The notes below the pieces were generated by a model that was given only the letters and a program-made list of their open reading frames with translations, was not told the origin of the DNA and searched no databases. Shown one piece after another: positions 33,711-42,146 of a stretch of DNA of 64,000 bases. The stretch's first letter is position 1; each line of letters opens with the position of its first letter. The stretch is from the NCBI RefSeq assembly GCF_008704535.1, contig NZ_CP023701.1, positions 6,304,001-6,368,000 on the forward strand, in the 5' to 3' direction. The DNA comes from Streptomyces subrutilus (GTDB lineage Bacteria > Actinomycetota > Actinomycetes > Streptomycetales > Streptomycetaceae). Position numbers and translations under genes: made by a program.

Positions 33711-35033
33711 TCAGCCTTCCTGCGCCGCCGCGACGACCGCGCGGCAGATCCGGGCCACGTCGTCGTCACCGGTGACGAACGGGGGCATCGTGTAGATCAG
33801 ATCGCGGAACGGGCGCAGCCAGACGCCCTCCCGGACGGCCGCGCGGGTCGCCGCGGCCATGTCGACGTCGTGGGTCAGCTGGACCACGCCGATCGCCCCG
33901 AGGACGCGTACCTCCCGTACGCCGGGGAGCGCGGCGGCCGGGGCCAGGCCCTCGCGCAGGCCGGCCCCGATCCGCTCGACCTCGCCGGCCCAGTCCTGGC
34001 CGAGCAGCAGCTCGACCGAGGCCAGGGCCACCGCCGTGGCCAGGGGGTTGCCCATGAAGGTCGGCCCGTGCGCGAGCACCGGTACCTCGCCCCGGGAGAT
34101 GCCCTCGGCGACGCGCGGGGTGCAGAGGGTCGCGGCCAGGGAGAGGTAGCCGCCGGTCAGGGCCTTGCCGAGGCACATCACGTCGGGGGTGATGCCCGCG
34201 TGGCCGGCCGCGAACAGGGCGCCGGTGCGGCCGAAGCCCGTGGCGATCTCGTCCAGGATCAGCAGCACCCCGTACTCGTCGCACAGGTCGCGCAGCACCC
34301 GCAGGTAGCCCGGGTGGTGGAAGCGCATCCCGCCCGCGCCCTGGACCACCGGTTCCACGATGACCGCGGCCAGTTCGTCGGCGTGCGCGGCGATCAGGGA
34401 GCGCAGGTGTGCGGTGTACGCGGGGTCCATGGGCGTGTCGAAGCCGCCGGGCGGGGCGTCCGCGAAGACCTGCCGGGGCAGGTGGCCCTGCCACAGCTCG
34501 TGCATCCCGCCCTCGGGATCGCAGACGGCCATCGGCTGCCAGGTGTCCCCGTGGTAGCCGCCGCGCCAGGTCAGCAGCCGGGTCTTGCCCGTGCGGCCGA
34601 GCGAACGCCAGTACTGGAGGCACATCTTGACCGCGACCTCGACGGCCACCGAACCCGAGTCGGAGAGGAAGACGTGCTCCAGCCCGGGCGGGGTGATCTC
34701 GACGAGCTTCGCGGCGAGCCGGACGGCGGGTTCGTGGGTGAGCCCGCCGAACATCACGTGGGACATCCGGCCCAACTGGGCCGTGGCGGCCTCGTTGAGC
34801 ACCGGGTGGTTGTAGCCGTGGACCGCCGACCACCAGGAGGACATGCCGTCGACCAGATCGGCCCGGCCCTCCCCCTGCGACGGGTCGGCCAGCCGCAGCC
34901 GGACCCCGGCTGCGGAGGCGATGACCAGCGGTTCCTGTCGGCCCGGCATCGGGCCGTACGGGTGCCAGACGTGCTGCCGGTCCAGCGCGAGCAGTTCCGC
35001 GCCGGCCGGCAGCGGGTGGTGCGGATCAGGCAT
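33711..35033 (-). CDS. bioA: adenosylmethionine-8-amino-7-oxononanoate aminotransferase BioA
   Basis: 440 residues. A PLP class III aminotransferase that makes diaminopelargonate from the BioF product with SAM as amino donor. Family features: HVWHPYGPM near the start, DGMSSWWSAVHGYNHP, SDSGSVAVEVAVKMCLQYW, LILDEIATGFGRTG and CLGKALTGGYL with the PLP Lys. Start ATG 35033 overlaps the bioB end by eight bases, indicating coupling. Confidence 0.95.
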   Translation of the reverse strand: MPDPHHPLPAGAELLALDRQHVWHPYGPMPGRQEPLVIASAAGVRLRLADPSQGEGRADLVDGMSSWWSAVHGYNHPVLNEAATAQLGRMSHVMFGGLTHEPAVRLAAKLVEITPPGLEHVFLSDSGSVAVEVAVKMCLQYWRSLGRTGKTRLLTWRGGYHGDTWQPMAVCDPEGGMHELWQGHLPRQVFADAPPGGFDTPMDPAYTAHLRSLIAAHADELAAVIVEPVVQGAGGMRFHHPGYLRVLRDLCDEYGVLLILDEIATGFGRTGALFAAGHAGITPDVMCLGKALTGGYLSLAATLCTPRVAEGISRGEVPVLAHGPTFMGNPLATAVALASVELLLGQDWAGEVERIGAGLREGLAPAAALPGVREVRVLGAIGVVQLTHDVDMAAATRAAVREGVWLRPFRDLIYTMPPFVTGDDDVARICRAVVAAAQEG

Positions 35034-36273
35034 TGGGGGCGAGGTCCGTCCCCGCGCCGCGTCGGCGCACCGCCACCAGGTCCGGGCGCACCGCGCCCGC
35101 GTCGGCCCGCGCCGCCACGGGCGCCGCCTCCGCGTGGCCCGAGCAGCCGCCGCAGGCCGAACCGCAGCCGGCCGTACCGGCGGAGTCCGCCGCGCCGGCC
35201 GGACCGCAGACCGGGGCGCCGTCGTGCGCACCGCAGCCGCCGGCCGGGGCCGCGGCCGCCGCGACGTCGGAGCGGTGGGCGGGCAGGGTCGACGTACCGG
35301 CCCCCTCCACCTCGAAGCCCGCGTCCGCGATCATGTCGAGGTCGGCCTGTCCGGCCTGGCCCTCGCTGGTCAGGTAGTCGCCGAGGAAGATGGAGTTCAC
35401 CAGGTGCAGGGCCAGCGGCTGCATCGAGCGCAGGTGGACCTCGCGGCCGCCCGCGAGGCGGACCTCGACGTCGGGGCAGACGAAGCGGACCATCGCCAGG
35501 ATGCGCAGGGCGCGCTGCGGGGTGAGGTTCCACTCCTTGGCGAGCGGGGTGCCCTCGAAGGGGATCAGGAAGTTGACCGGGACCGAGTCCGGGTCGAGGC
35601 CGCGCAGCGAGTAGACGACGTCGACGAGGTCCTCGTCGCTCTCGCCCATCCCCGCGATCAGACCGGAGCAGGCGGACAGGCCGGCGGCGTGCGCCTTCTG
35701 CACGGTGTCCACGCGGTCGGCGTACGTGTGGGTCCTGGTGATCTGGCCGTACGTGGCCTCGGAGGTGTTCAGGTTGTGGTTGTAGGCGTCGGCGCCGGCG
35801 TCCTTCAGCCGCTCCGCCTGGCCGTCCGAGAGCAGGCCGAGGCAGGCGCAGACCTCGACGCCCTCGTTCTGCTCCTTGATCGCGGCGATCGTCTTGCCGA
35901 CCCGGTCCACGTCCCGGTCCGTCGGTCCGCGCCCGGAGGCGACCAGGCAGACGCGCTTGGCGCCGCCCGCGACCCCGGCCGCCGCGGCCTGGGAGGCCTC
36001 CTCCGGCTTCAGCCAGGTGTACTTGAGGATCTCGGCCTTCGAACCGAGCCGCTGCGAGCAGTACGAGCAGTCCTCCGGGCACAGGCCCGACTTCAGGTTG
36101 ACCAGGTAGTTGAGCTTGACCCGGCGCCCGAACCACTGGCGGCGCACCTTGCCGGCAGCGGCCACCACGTCGAGCAGTTCGTCGTCGGAAGTCGCCAGTA
36201 CGGCGAGTGCCTCTTCGCGGGTCGGCAGCTCGCGCCGCAGCCCCTTGTCCACCAGGGTGTTCAGCAGGTCCAT
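35026..36273 (-). CDS. bioB: biotin synthase BioB with Cys-rich C-terminal extension
   Basis: 415 residues. A radical-SAM enzyme that inserts sulfur into dethiobiotin. The [4Fe-4S] motif is C65-x3-C69-x2-C72 (LCPEDCSYC). [2Fe-2S] ligands C109, C142 and C202 and Arg272 (VRLAGGRE) are in place. The core ends near residue 335. Then comes an 80-residue Ala/Gly tail with six Cys (C347, C356, C370, C374, C377 plus spacing GCGSACGGCSGH) and a distinct end VAVRRRGAGTDLAPNA. E. coli BioB lacks this. The tail may be a fused auxiliary domain. It heads bioB-bioA-bioD. Confidence 0.93.
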   Translation of the reverse strand: MDLLNTLVDKGLRRELPTREEALAVLATSDDELLDVVAAAGKVRRQWFGRRVKLNYLVNLKSGLCPEDCSYCSQRLGSKAEILKYTWLKPEEASQAAAAGVAGGAKRVCLVASGRGPTDRDVDRVGKTIAAIKEQNEGVEVCACLGLLSDGQAERLKDAGADAYNHNLNTSEATYGQITRTHTYADRVDTVQKAHAAGLSACSGLIAGMGESDEDLVDVVYSLRGLDPDSVPVNFLIPFEGTPLAKEWNLTPQRALRILAMVRFVCPDVEVRLAGGREVHLRSMQPLALHLVNSIFLGDYLTSEGQAGQADLDMIADAGFEVEGAGTSTLPAHRSDVAAAAAPAGGCGAHDGAPVCGPAGAADSAGTAGCGSACGGCSGHAEAAPVAARADAGAVRPDLVAVRRRGAGTDLAPNA

Positions 36274-36342
36274 GACGCCGATCCTGGACCACACGACCAC
36301 TCCCGGCCAAGGAGAGATCGCACAACATGGCCGGATGGGAGT

Positions 36343-36358
36343 GTGTGGATCGCCACAC
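36343..36358. promoter_or_regulatory. inverted repeat in the bioB/bioF intergenic region
   Basis: GTGTGG-ATCG-CCACAC, perfect 6-bp arms, 70 bp upstream of bioB and 71 bp upstream of bioF. It does not resemble the BirA, BioR or BioQ operators I know, but position makes it a candidate biotin-locus operator. Confidence 0.35.
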
Positions 36359-36428
36359 CTGGCGCGTGCGTCACGGCGGATAGGGTCGGGCGGGTCTGTG
36401 GACTGCCGACAAAAACGAGGACCCGCCG

Positions 36429-37613
36429 ATGCCCGAGCATGCACCCGACCCCGCGGCCGCCCCCGGGGACGTCTTCGCGTGGATCGACGACGCGGAACGG
36501 GCGCGCGAGCGGGCCGGACTGGTGCGGACCCTGCGTCCGAGGCCGGCCTCCTCCCCCCTGCTGGACCTCGCGAGCAACGACTACCTCGGCCTGTCCCGGC
36601 ACCCCGGGACGGTACGGGGCGCACGGGAGGCGGTCGAGCGCTGGGGGGCCGGAGCCACCGGCTCCCGGCTGGTCACCGGCACCACGGAGCTGCACGCGGA
36701 ACTGGAGCGCGAGCTCGCCGACTTCTGCGGGTTCGAGGCGGCGCTGGTGCTCTCCTCCGGCTACGCGGCGAACCTGGCCGCCGTCACCGCGCTGAGCGAC
36801 CGCGGCACCCTCGTGGTCTCGGACGCCGGCAACCACGCCTCGATCGTGGACGGCTGCCGCCTCTCGCGCGCCGACACGGCCGTGATCCCGCACTCCGACC
36901 CGGACGCGGCCCGCAAGACCCTCGCCGCGCACGCCGGGCGGGCGCTGCTGGTCAGCGACTCGGTGTTCTCGGTGGACGGGGACGCCGCCCCGCTCGCCGG
37001 GTACGCCGCCGCCTGCCGCGCGGAGGGCGCCGCCCTGGTCGTCGACGACGCGCACGGGCTGGGCGTCCTGGGGGAGGGCGGCCGCGGCGCCCTGTACGCG
37101 GAGGGCCTGGCGGGCGCGCCCGGGGTGGTCGCGACCATGACCCTCTCGAAGTCCCTGGGCAGCCAGGGCGGCGCCGTCCTCGGCCCCGCCCGGGTGATCC
37201 GGCACCTGGTCAACACGGCCCGGACGTTCATCTTCGACACCGGGCTCGCCCCGGCCGCCACGGGCGCGGCGCTCGCGAGCCTGCGGCTGCTGCGACGCGA
37301 GCCCGAGCGGGCCGGCCGCGCCCGCGAGGTGGCCCGGCTGCTGCACGAGCGGCTCACCGCGTCCGGCCTGACCGCGGCCCGGCCGGACGCGGCCGTGGTG
37401 TCGGTACGGGCCCCGTCGGCCGCGGCGGCACTGCGCTGGGCCGCCGACTGCCGCGGGGCGGGACTGTTCGTGGGGTGCTTCCGGCCGCCGTCGGTGCCGG
37501 ACGGGATCTCCCGGCTCCGGCTCACGGCCCGGGCGGATCTCACGGGGGAGGAGATCACCCGGGCGGTGGAGACGATCCTGTCGACGGCCCCGCCCGGCGC
37601 GGCCGACCGGTAG
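36429..37613 (+). CDS. bioF: 8-amino-7-oxononanoate synthase BioF
   Basis: 394 residues. A PLP alpha-oxoamine synthase joining pimeloyl thioester and L-Ala, the first step of the biotin ring pathway. Motifs: LLDLASNDYLGLSRHP, GAGATGSRLVTGTTELHAELERELA, VSDAGNHASIVDGCR, LVVDDAHGLGVLG, and PLP Lys241 in TLSKSLGSQGG. Divergent from bioBAD. Its TAG stop begins a sequence like the end of the 167-bp repeat (37611-37639). Confidence 0.95.
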   Translation: MPEHAPDPAAAPGDVFAWIDDAERARERAGLVRTLRPRPASSPLLDLASNDYLGLSRHPGTVRGAREAVERWGAGATGSRLVTGTTELHAELERELADFCGFEAALVLSSGYAANLAAVTALSDRGTLVVSDAGNHASIVDGCRLSRADTAVIPHSDPDAARKTLAAHAGRALLVSDSVFSVDGDAAPLAGYAAACRAEGAALVVDDAHGLGVLGEGGRGALYAEGLAGAPGVVATMTLSKSLGSQGGAVLGPARVIRHLVNTARTFIFDTGLAPAATGAALASLRLLRREPERAGRAREVARLLHERLTASGLTAARPDAAVVSVRAPSAAAALRWAADCRGAGLFVGCFRPPSVPDGISRLRLTARADLTGEEITRAVETILSTAPPGAADR

Positions 37614-37639
37614 GCCGTCGGTTGCGGATCGCGCCGGGC
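37611..37639 (+). repeat. partial copy of the 167-bp repeat's left end
   Basis: TAGGCCGTC, then CGGATC and GCCGGGC at the same spacing as at 31614; 24 of the first 29 bases match. As at 31614, the TAG is the stop codon of the upstream gene (here bioF). No right arm is seen, so this may be a decayed or solo end. Confidence 0.45.
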
Positions 37640-37680
37640 TCCGGGCCGGTCCGGCGGGGCCGGGGCGCGGAGCGGGCGGT

Positions 37681-37902
37681 TCAGCGGGACGGGTCCGCCC
37701 GTACGTGGGCGAGGAAGCCGCCCCAGGCCGGCCCGGTGAAGAGCACGGCCGGGCCGTCCGCCCGCTTGGAGTCGCGGACGGCCAGCAGGCCGCGGCCGAG
37801 GGCGGCCGCTTCCACACAGTTGTTCATTCCGGTGCTGCGGCTGCTCCGCCGCCACCGCGCGCCGATCAGAAGTCCGCCGGTGGACAAGGGGGTTGCGGAC
37901 AC
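37681..37902 (-). CDS. DUF397 domain protein
   Basis: 73 residues. The DUF397 pattern is clear: W-R-R-S-SRSTGMNNCVEAA (family W-x-K-S-x-S-x-x-x-x-x-CVEVA), then VRDSKRADGPAVLFTGPAWGGFLAHVR. Such small proteins are encoded beside XRE/DUF5753 regulators throughout Streptomyces and are thought to act with them (as in WhiJ- or AbaA-like systems). It lies 12 bp after the XRE gene, in one operon. Confidence 0.9.
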   Translation of the reverse strand: MSATPLSTGGLLIGARWRRSSRSTGMNNCVEAAALGRGLLAVRDSKRADGPAVLFTGPAWGGFLAHVRADPSR

Positions 37903-37914
37903 GGGAGTGCCTCC

Positions 37915-38799
37915 TTACGCGTCGTCAGCGAGGGCGCTGATGAGGTCCGACGAGTCCTGGGGCGGGAGGGCGTGCGCCTGGATGGTGCGGAACGCGGCGC
38001 TGTACGCCTCAAGGTCTTCCTTCCGCTCCAGATAGAGGCTACTCGTCAGATGGTCGAGTACGACCACATCCAGATCGGCGATGTTCGGAAATGAGAAGAT
38101 GACGAACGGTCCGGTGAGGCCGAGATGTCCCCCCACGCTGAACGGCAGGACCTGGAGCCGCACATGGGGCAAACGGGCCACCTCCACCAGGTGCCCCAGC
38201 TGTTCCGCCATCACCCCCGGCCCGCCGATCTGCCGGCGCAGCACCGCCTCGTCCAGCACCGCGCTCAGCTCCAGCGGCGGATCGGACCGCAGCACCGACT
38301 GGCGTGCCAGCCGCACCTCGACGAGCGCGTCCACCTTCGGCTCGGGCAGCCCGCCGAGTGCGGCCCGGGTCACCGCCCGCGCGTACCCGGGCGTCTGCAG
38401 CAGCCCCGGCACCACCGAGAGTTCGACCGTGCGCGCCGACCGTGCCCCGGCCTCCAGGCTGATGAAGTCGCGGTACTCCTGCGGCAGCAGCCCCCGGTAG
38501 TCGTGCCACCACTGCCGGGACCGGCCGCTGCCGTCCGCCGGACCGGGAACGGAGGCGGAGGCCGACAGGGCCTCCAGCAGGGCCCGCTGACGGGGACTCA
38601 CGATCTCCCCGTACACGTCCAGGAGCAGCCGGATGTCGTCGGGCTTGACGCCGCTGCGCCCGGTCTCGATCCGGCTGATCTTCGACTGGTGCCACCCCGC
38701 GATCCGGGCCGCCTCACCACTGGTGAGCCCGGACCTGTCGCGCAGGGCGCGCAGTTCCTCGCCCAGCTTGCGCCGGCGCACCGCGGGACCATGCTGCAC
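37915..38799 (-). CDS. XRE-family regulator with DUF5753 domain
   Basis: 294 residues from GTG 38799, with AGGAG six bases upstream. The Cro/CI HTH is LGEELRALRDRSGLTSGEAARIAGWHQSKISRIETGRSGVKPDDIRLLLDVYG. The DUF5753 part follows: LISLEAGARS-like FISLEAGARSARTVELSVVPGLLQTPGYARAV, LDEAVLRRQIGGPGVMAEQL, LPHVRLQVLPFSVGGHLGL. This is the WhiJ-like class tied to development and antibiotic timing. With DUF397 downstream and an anti-sigma-type ATPase gene divergent, the trio is a typical Streptomyces regulatory set. Confidence 0.92.
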   Translation of the reverse strand: MQHGPAVRRRKLGEELRALRDRSGLTSGEAARIAGWHQSKISRIETGRSGVKPDDIRLLLDVYGEIVSPRQRALLEALSASASVPGPADGSGRSRQWWHDYRGLLPQEYRDFISLEAGARSARTVELSVVPGLLQTPGYARAVTRAALGGLPEPKVDALVEVRLARQSVLRSDPPLELSAVLDEAVLRRQIGGPGVMAEQLGHLVEVARLPHVRLQVLPFSVGGHLGLTGPFVIFSFPNIADLDVVVLDHLTSSLYLERKEDLEAYSAAFRTIQAHALPPQDSSDLISALADDA

Positions 38800-38884
38800 A
38801 CCCGACTCCTTCCACCGGCACGGGTCGCACCAGTCTGCCGTCCGCACACGTTCTTCCGTAGCAGGGTTCACCGCATTGAGCGAC

Positions 38885-38900
38885 AGATATATGCATATCT
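38885..38900. promoter_or_regulatory. AT-rich inverted repeat between XRE and ATPase genes
   Basis: AGATAT-ATGC-ATATCT, perfect 6-bp arms, 86 bp upstream of the XRE gene and 98 bp upstream of the ATPase gene. It is the most AT-rich spot nearby. Candidate operator for the XRE protein, or a -10 region shared by divergent promoters. Confidence 0.45.
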
Positions 38901-38997
38901 CCGGGGATCGGCGGAATCGGCGGCACCATGGGTGACACTCTGGCGTCCAGCACAGGTCCGGGACGGTTCGCGCCCCGGTGGGAAAGGGACCGTCGCC

Positions 38998-39447
38998 ATG
39001 GCAGATCACCAGGAAGCATCCGTCACTCTGCCGAGCGAACCGGCCTCGGTCGCCGTGGCGCGCCGGTTCGTGGCGGAGGTGCTGGGCGCGTGGGGGCTGC
39101 CCGACGCCGCCGACGCCGCCGACAGCGTCCGGCTGATGGTCTCCGAGCTCGCCACCAACGCCGTCCAGCACACGTTCGGGCAGTCGCCCACCTTCCGGGT
39201 CGACGTCCGCCTGGAGCGGGAGGAGCGGTTGCGCGTGGGCGTGACCGACAGCCACCCGCGCTGGCCCAAGCGGCTGCCGGCCGCCGTCCAGCAGGACAAC
39301 GGCCGGGGCATGGTCATCATCCGCTGCCTCACCGCCGAGGCGGGCGGGCGGCTCTCCGTCACGCCCACCGAGGACGGGGGCAAGACGGTGTGGATCGCGC
39401 TGCCCTGGCCGGCCGGCGCTCCCGCGGGGACCGGGACCGGCCGCTGA
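38998..39447 (+). CDS. HATPase_c-type anti-sigma/serine kinase-like protein
   Basis: 149 residues. An RsbW/SpoIIAB-like GHKL ATPase: N-box MVSELATNAVQHTF and G1 box DNGRGMVIIRCL, then GGKTVWIALPWP. These small proteins partner XRE/DUF397 sets in Streptomyces, and the XRE gene lies divergently 198 bp away. Start ATG 38998 follows GGGA; a longer reading frame upstream has no support. Possible role: binding a sigma factor or phosphorylating an anti-anti-sigma factor; no partner is encoded here. Confidence 0.88.
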   Translation: MADHQEASVTLPSEPASVAVARRFVAEVLGAWGLPDAADAADSVRLMVSELATNAVQHTFGQSPTFRVDVRLEREERLRVGVTDSHPRWPKRLPAAVQQDNGRGMVIIRCLTAEAGGRLSVTPTEDGGKTVWIALPWPAGAPAGTGTGR

Positions 39448-39565
39448 CCCTCCGCCGGAGGCCGCCGCACCCGGGACGCGGCGGGCGGGCCTTCCCGCGC
39501 CGCGGGCCTTCGTACGCAAGGACGCCCGCGCGGCCCCGGACCGGGGCGCCCGCGGCGCGAAACGG

Positions 39566-39601
39566 GTGCCTGCGCGAAACACGGGTTAACGCGGCGGAAA
39601 A
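39566..39601. promoter_or_regulatory. GlnR-like box upstream of urease
   Basis: GTGCC-N5-GAAAC-N5-TTAAC-N6-GAAAA resembles the Streptomyces GlnR pattern gTnAc-n6-GaAAc repeated, though two spacers are one base short. Urease is a known GlnR target in S. coelicolor as I recall. It is 205 bp upstream of ureA. Confidence 0.35.
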
Positions 39602-39731
39602 GCGCGCGTCCTAGCGTGGCACCTCGGGCCCTTCACCAAAGATCGCCCATGATCCGGTAAAGCAACGGTGGTCGGTGCGGAAAGCCTTTCCCCGCATCGG
39701 CCAAGAATGCGCCGGGCGGGCGTTCGTCGAG

Positions 39732-39760
39732 GTCAACAAAGTGTTGAAGGCCGATAGGGT
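39732..39760 (+). promoter_or_regulatory. putative ureA promoter with operator-like inverted repeat
   Basis: GTCAAC (39732-39737), 17-bp spacer, TAGGGT (39755-39760). The inverted repeat TCAACA-AAG-TGTTGA (39733-39747) covers the -35 box. It is 46 bp upstream of the ureA start. Confidence 0.45.
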
Positions 39761-39806
39761 CGCACCGGCGCGATGTCGATCTTGTCCTGGAAGCTTGGTG
39801 ATACGT

Positions 39807-40109
<303 letters not shown>

Positions 40110-40120
40110 GGAGCACGCCC

Positions 40121-40432
40121 ATGATCCCCGGCGAAATCGCCTTCGGGGACGGGCCGGTGCTCCTCAACGAGGGCCTCCCCGTCACCCGTCTCACCGTGCT
40201 CAACGCCGCCGACCGGCCCGTCCAGGTCGGCTCCCACTACCACTTCGCCGAGGCCAACCCCGGTCTCGACTTCGACCGGACCGCCGCCCGCGGACAGCGC
40301 CTCAACATCGCCGCCGGTACGGCCGTCCGCTTCGAGCCCGGGATCCCGGTCGCGGTGGAACTCGTACCCCTCGGCGGACTGCGCACCGTACCGGGACTGC
40401 GCGGAGAGACCGGAGGGCCGCTCGATGGCTGA
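40121..40432 (+). CDS. ureB: urease beta subunit UreB
   Basis: 103 residues. The beta-subunit pattern MIPGEIAF...VLNAADRPVQVGSHYHFAEANPGLDFDR...GQRLNIAAGTAVRFEPG is complete. It packs on UreC and helps position the activation complex. GAGGAGC precedes ATG 40121. The last eight bases overlap the ureC start, so the two are coupled. Confidence 0.96.
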   Translation: MIPGEIAFGDGPVLLNEGLPVTRLTVLNAADRPVQVGSHYHFAEANPGLDFDRTAARGQRLNIAAGTAVRFEPGIPVAVELVPLGGLRTVPGLRGETGGPLDG

Positions 40433-42146
40433 GATCTCCCGACAGGTGTACTCCGACCTCTTCGGGCCGACGACCGGCGACCGGATCAGGCTGGCCGACA
40501 CCGACCTCTTCGTCGAGATCGAGCAGGACCTCGCGGGCGGCCCCGGCCGGGCCGGCGACGAGGCCGTCTTCGGCGGCGGCAAGGTGATCCGCGAGTCCAT
40601 GGGCCAGGCCCGCACCACCCGGGCCCAGGGCGCTCCCGACACGGTGATCACCGGGGTCGTGATCCTCGACCACTGGGGCATCGTCAAGGCCGACCTCGGC
40701 ATCCGCGACGGCCGCATCTGCGGCATCGGCAAGGCCGGCAACCCGGACACCATGGACGGGGTCGACCCCGCCCTCGTCATCGGCCCCGAGACGGAGATCA
40801 TCGCCGGCAACGGCAAGATCGTCACCGCCGGCGCCATCGACGCCCACGTGCACTTCATCGCGCCCACGGTCATCGAGGAGGCGCTCGCCTCCGGCATCAC
40901 CACCCTCGTCGGCGGCGGCACCGGTCCGGCCGAGGGCAGCAAGGCCACCACCGTCACCCCCGGACCCTGGCACCTGGCCCGGATGTTCGCGGCACTGGAG
41001 GCCTACCCCGTCAACATCGGCCTCCTCGGCAAGGGCAACACCATGTCCCGCGAGGCCATGCACTCCCAGCTGCGCGGCGGAGCCCTCGGATTCAAGATCC
41101 ACGAGGACTGGGGCGCCACCCCGGCCGTCATCGACGCCTGTCTGAGCGTCTGCGACGAGACCGGAGCCCAGGTCGCCATCCACACCGACACCCTCAACGA
41201 GGCCGGCTTCGTCGCCGACACCCTCGCGGCCATCGCCGGACGGACGATCCACTCGTACCACACCGAAGGCGCCGGCGGCGGTCACGCCCCCGACATCATC
41301 ACCGTGGTGTCCGAGCCCAACATACTGCCGAGCTCCACCAACCCCACCCGGCCGCACACCGTCAACACCATCGAGGAACACCTCGACATGCTCATGGTGT
41401 GCCACCACCTCAACCCGGCCGTCCCCGAGGACCTGGCCTTCGCCGAATCGCGCATCCGGCCCTCGACCATCGCCGCCGAGGACGTGCTGCACGACCTCGG
41501 CGCCATCTCCATCATCTCCTCCGACTCCCAGGCCATGGGCCGGGTCGGCGAGGTCGTGCTGCGCACCTGGCAGACCGCCCACGTGATGAAGAAGCGCCGC
41601 GGGTTCCTGCCCGGCGACGGACCCGCCGACAACCACCGGGCCCGCCGCTACGTCGCCAAGTACACGATCAACCCCGCCGTCGCCCAGGGACTCGCCCGCG
41701 AGATCGGCTCCGTGGAGACCGGCAAGCTCGCCGACCTCGTGCTGTGGACCCCGGCGTTCTTCGGCGTCAAGCCCGAGCTCGTCATCAAGGGCGGCCAGAT
41801 CGCCTACGCGCAGATGGGCGACGCCAACGCCTCCATCCCCACCCCGCAGCCGGTCCTGCCCCGCCCGATGTACGGCAGCTTCGGGCGCGCGCCCGCCCTG
41901 AACTCCTTCAACTTCACGGCGCAGGCCGCGCTCGACGACGGGCTGCCCGAACGGCTCGGTCTCGGCAAGGCGTTCGTGGCCATCGAGTCCACCCGCAAGG
42001 TGGGCAAGACGGACATGCGCAACAACGACGCCATGCCCCGGGTGGAGGTCGACGCGGACACCTTCACCGTCACCATCGACGGCGAAGCCGTGGAACCGGC
42101 GCCCGCCGCCGAACTGCCCATGGCCCAGAGATACTTCCTGTTCTGA
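40425..42146 (+). CDS. ureC: urease alpha (catalytic) subunit UreC
   Basis: 573 residues. The dinickel catalytic subunit. Metal ligands: H141 and H143 (AHVHFI), the carbamylated Lys224 (GFKIHEDWGA), and the HTD and HSYHTEGAGGGHAPD loops. The mobile-flap Cys326 is in MVCHHLN. No residue seems missing, so the enzyme should be active once nickel is loaded by UreD, UreF and UreG. The stop overlaps the ureF ATG by one base (TGATG). Confidence 0.97.
   Translation: MAEISRQVYSDLFGPTTGDRIRLADTDLFVEIEQDLAGGPGRAGDEAVFGGGKVIRESMGQARTTRAQGAPDTVITGVVILDHWGIVKADLGIRDGRICGIGKAGNPDTMDGVDPALVIGPETEIIAGNGKIVTAGAIDAHVHFIAPTVIEEALASGITTLVGGGTGPAEGSKATTVTPGPWHLARMFAALEAYPVNIGLLGKGNTMSREAMHSQLRGGALGFKIHEDWGATPAVIDACLSVCDETGAQVAIHTDTLNEAGFVADTLAAIAGRTIHSYHTEGAGGGHAPDIITVVSEPNILPSSTNPTRPHTVNTIEEHLDMLMVCHHLNPAVPEDLAFAESRIRPSTIAAEDVLHDLGAISIISSDSQAMGRVGEVVLRTWQTAHVMKKRRGFLPGDGPADNHRARRYVAKYTINPAVAQGLAREIGSVETGKLADLVLWTPAFFGVKPELVIKGGQIAYAQMGDANASIPTPQPVLPRPMYGSFGRAPALNSFNFTAQAALDDGLPERLGLGKAFVAIESTRKVGKTDMRNNDAMPRVEVDADTFTVTIDGEAVEPAPAAELPMAQRYFLF

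Larger units (their letters stand above)
39448..39806. other. 359-bp region upstream of the urease operon
   Basis: Holds a GC-rich hairpin near 39522-39556 that may end the ATPase message, a GlnR-like box (39566-39601) and the putative urease promoter with its inverted repeat (39732-39760). No gene is seen. Confidence 0.6.

Noticed and set aside
39522..39556. Hairpin-like CGCGGCCCCGGACCGGGGCGCC after the ATPase gene
   Set aside because: The stem has mismatches and a very tight loop; kept only as a remark in the region entry, not as a terminator call.
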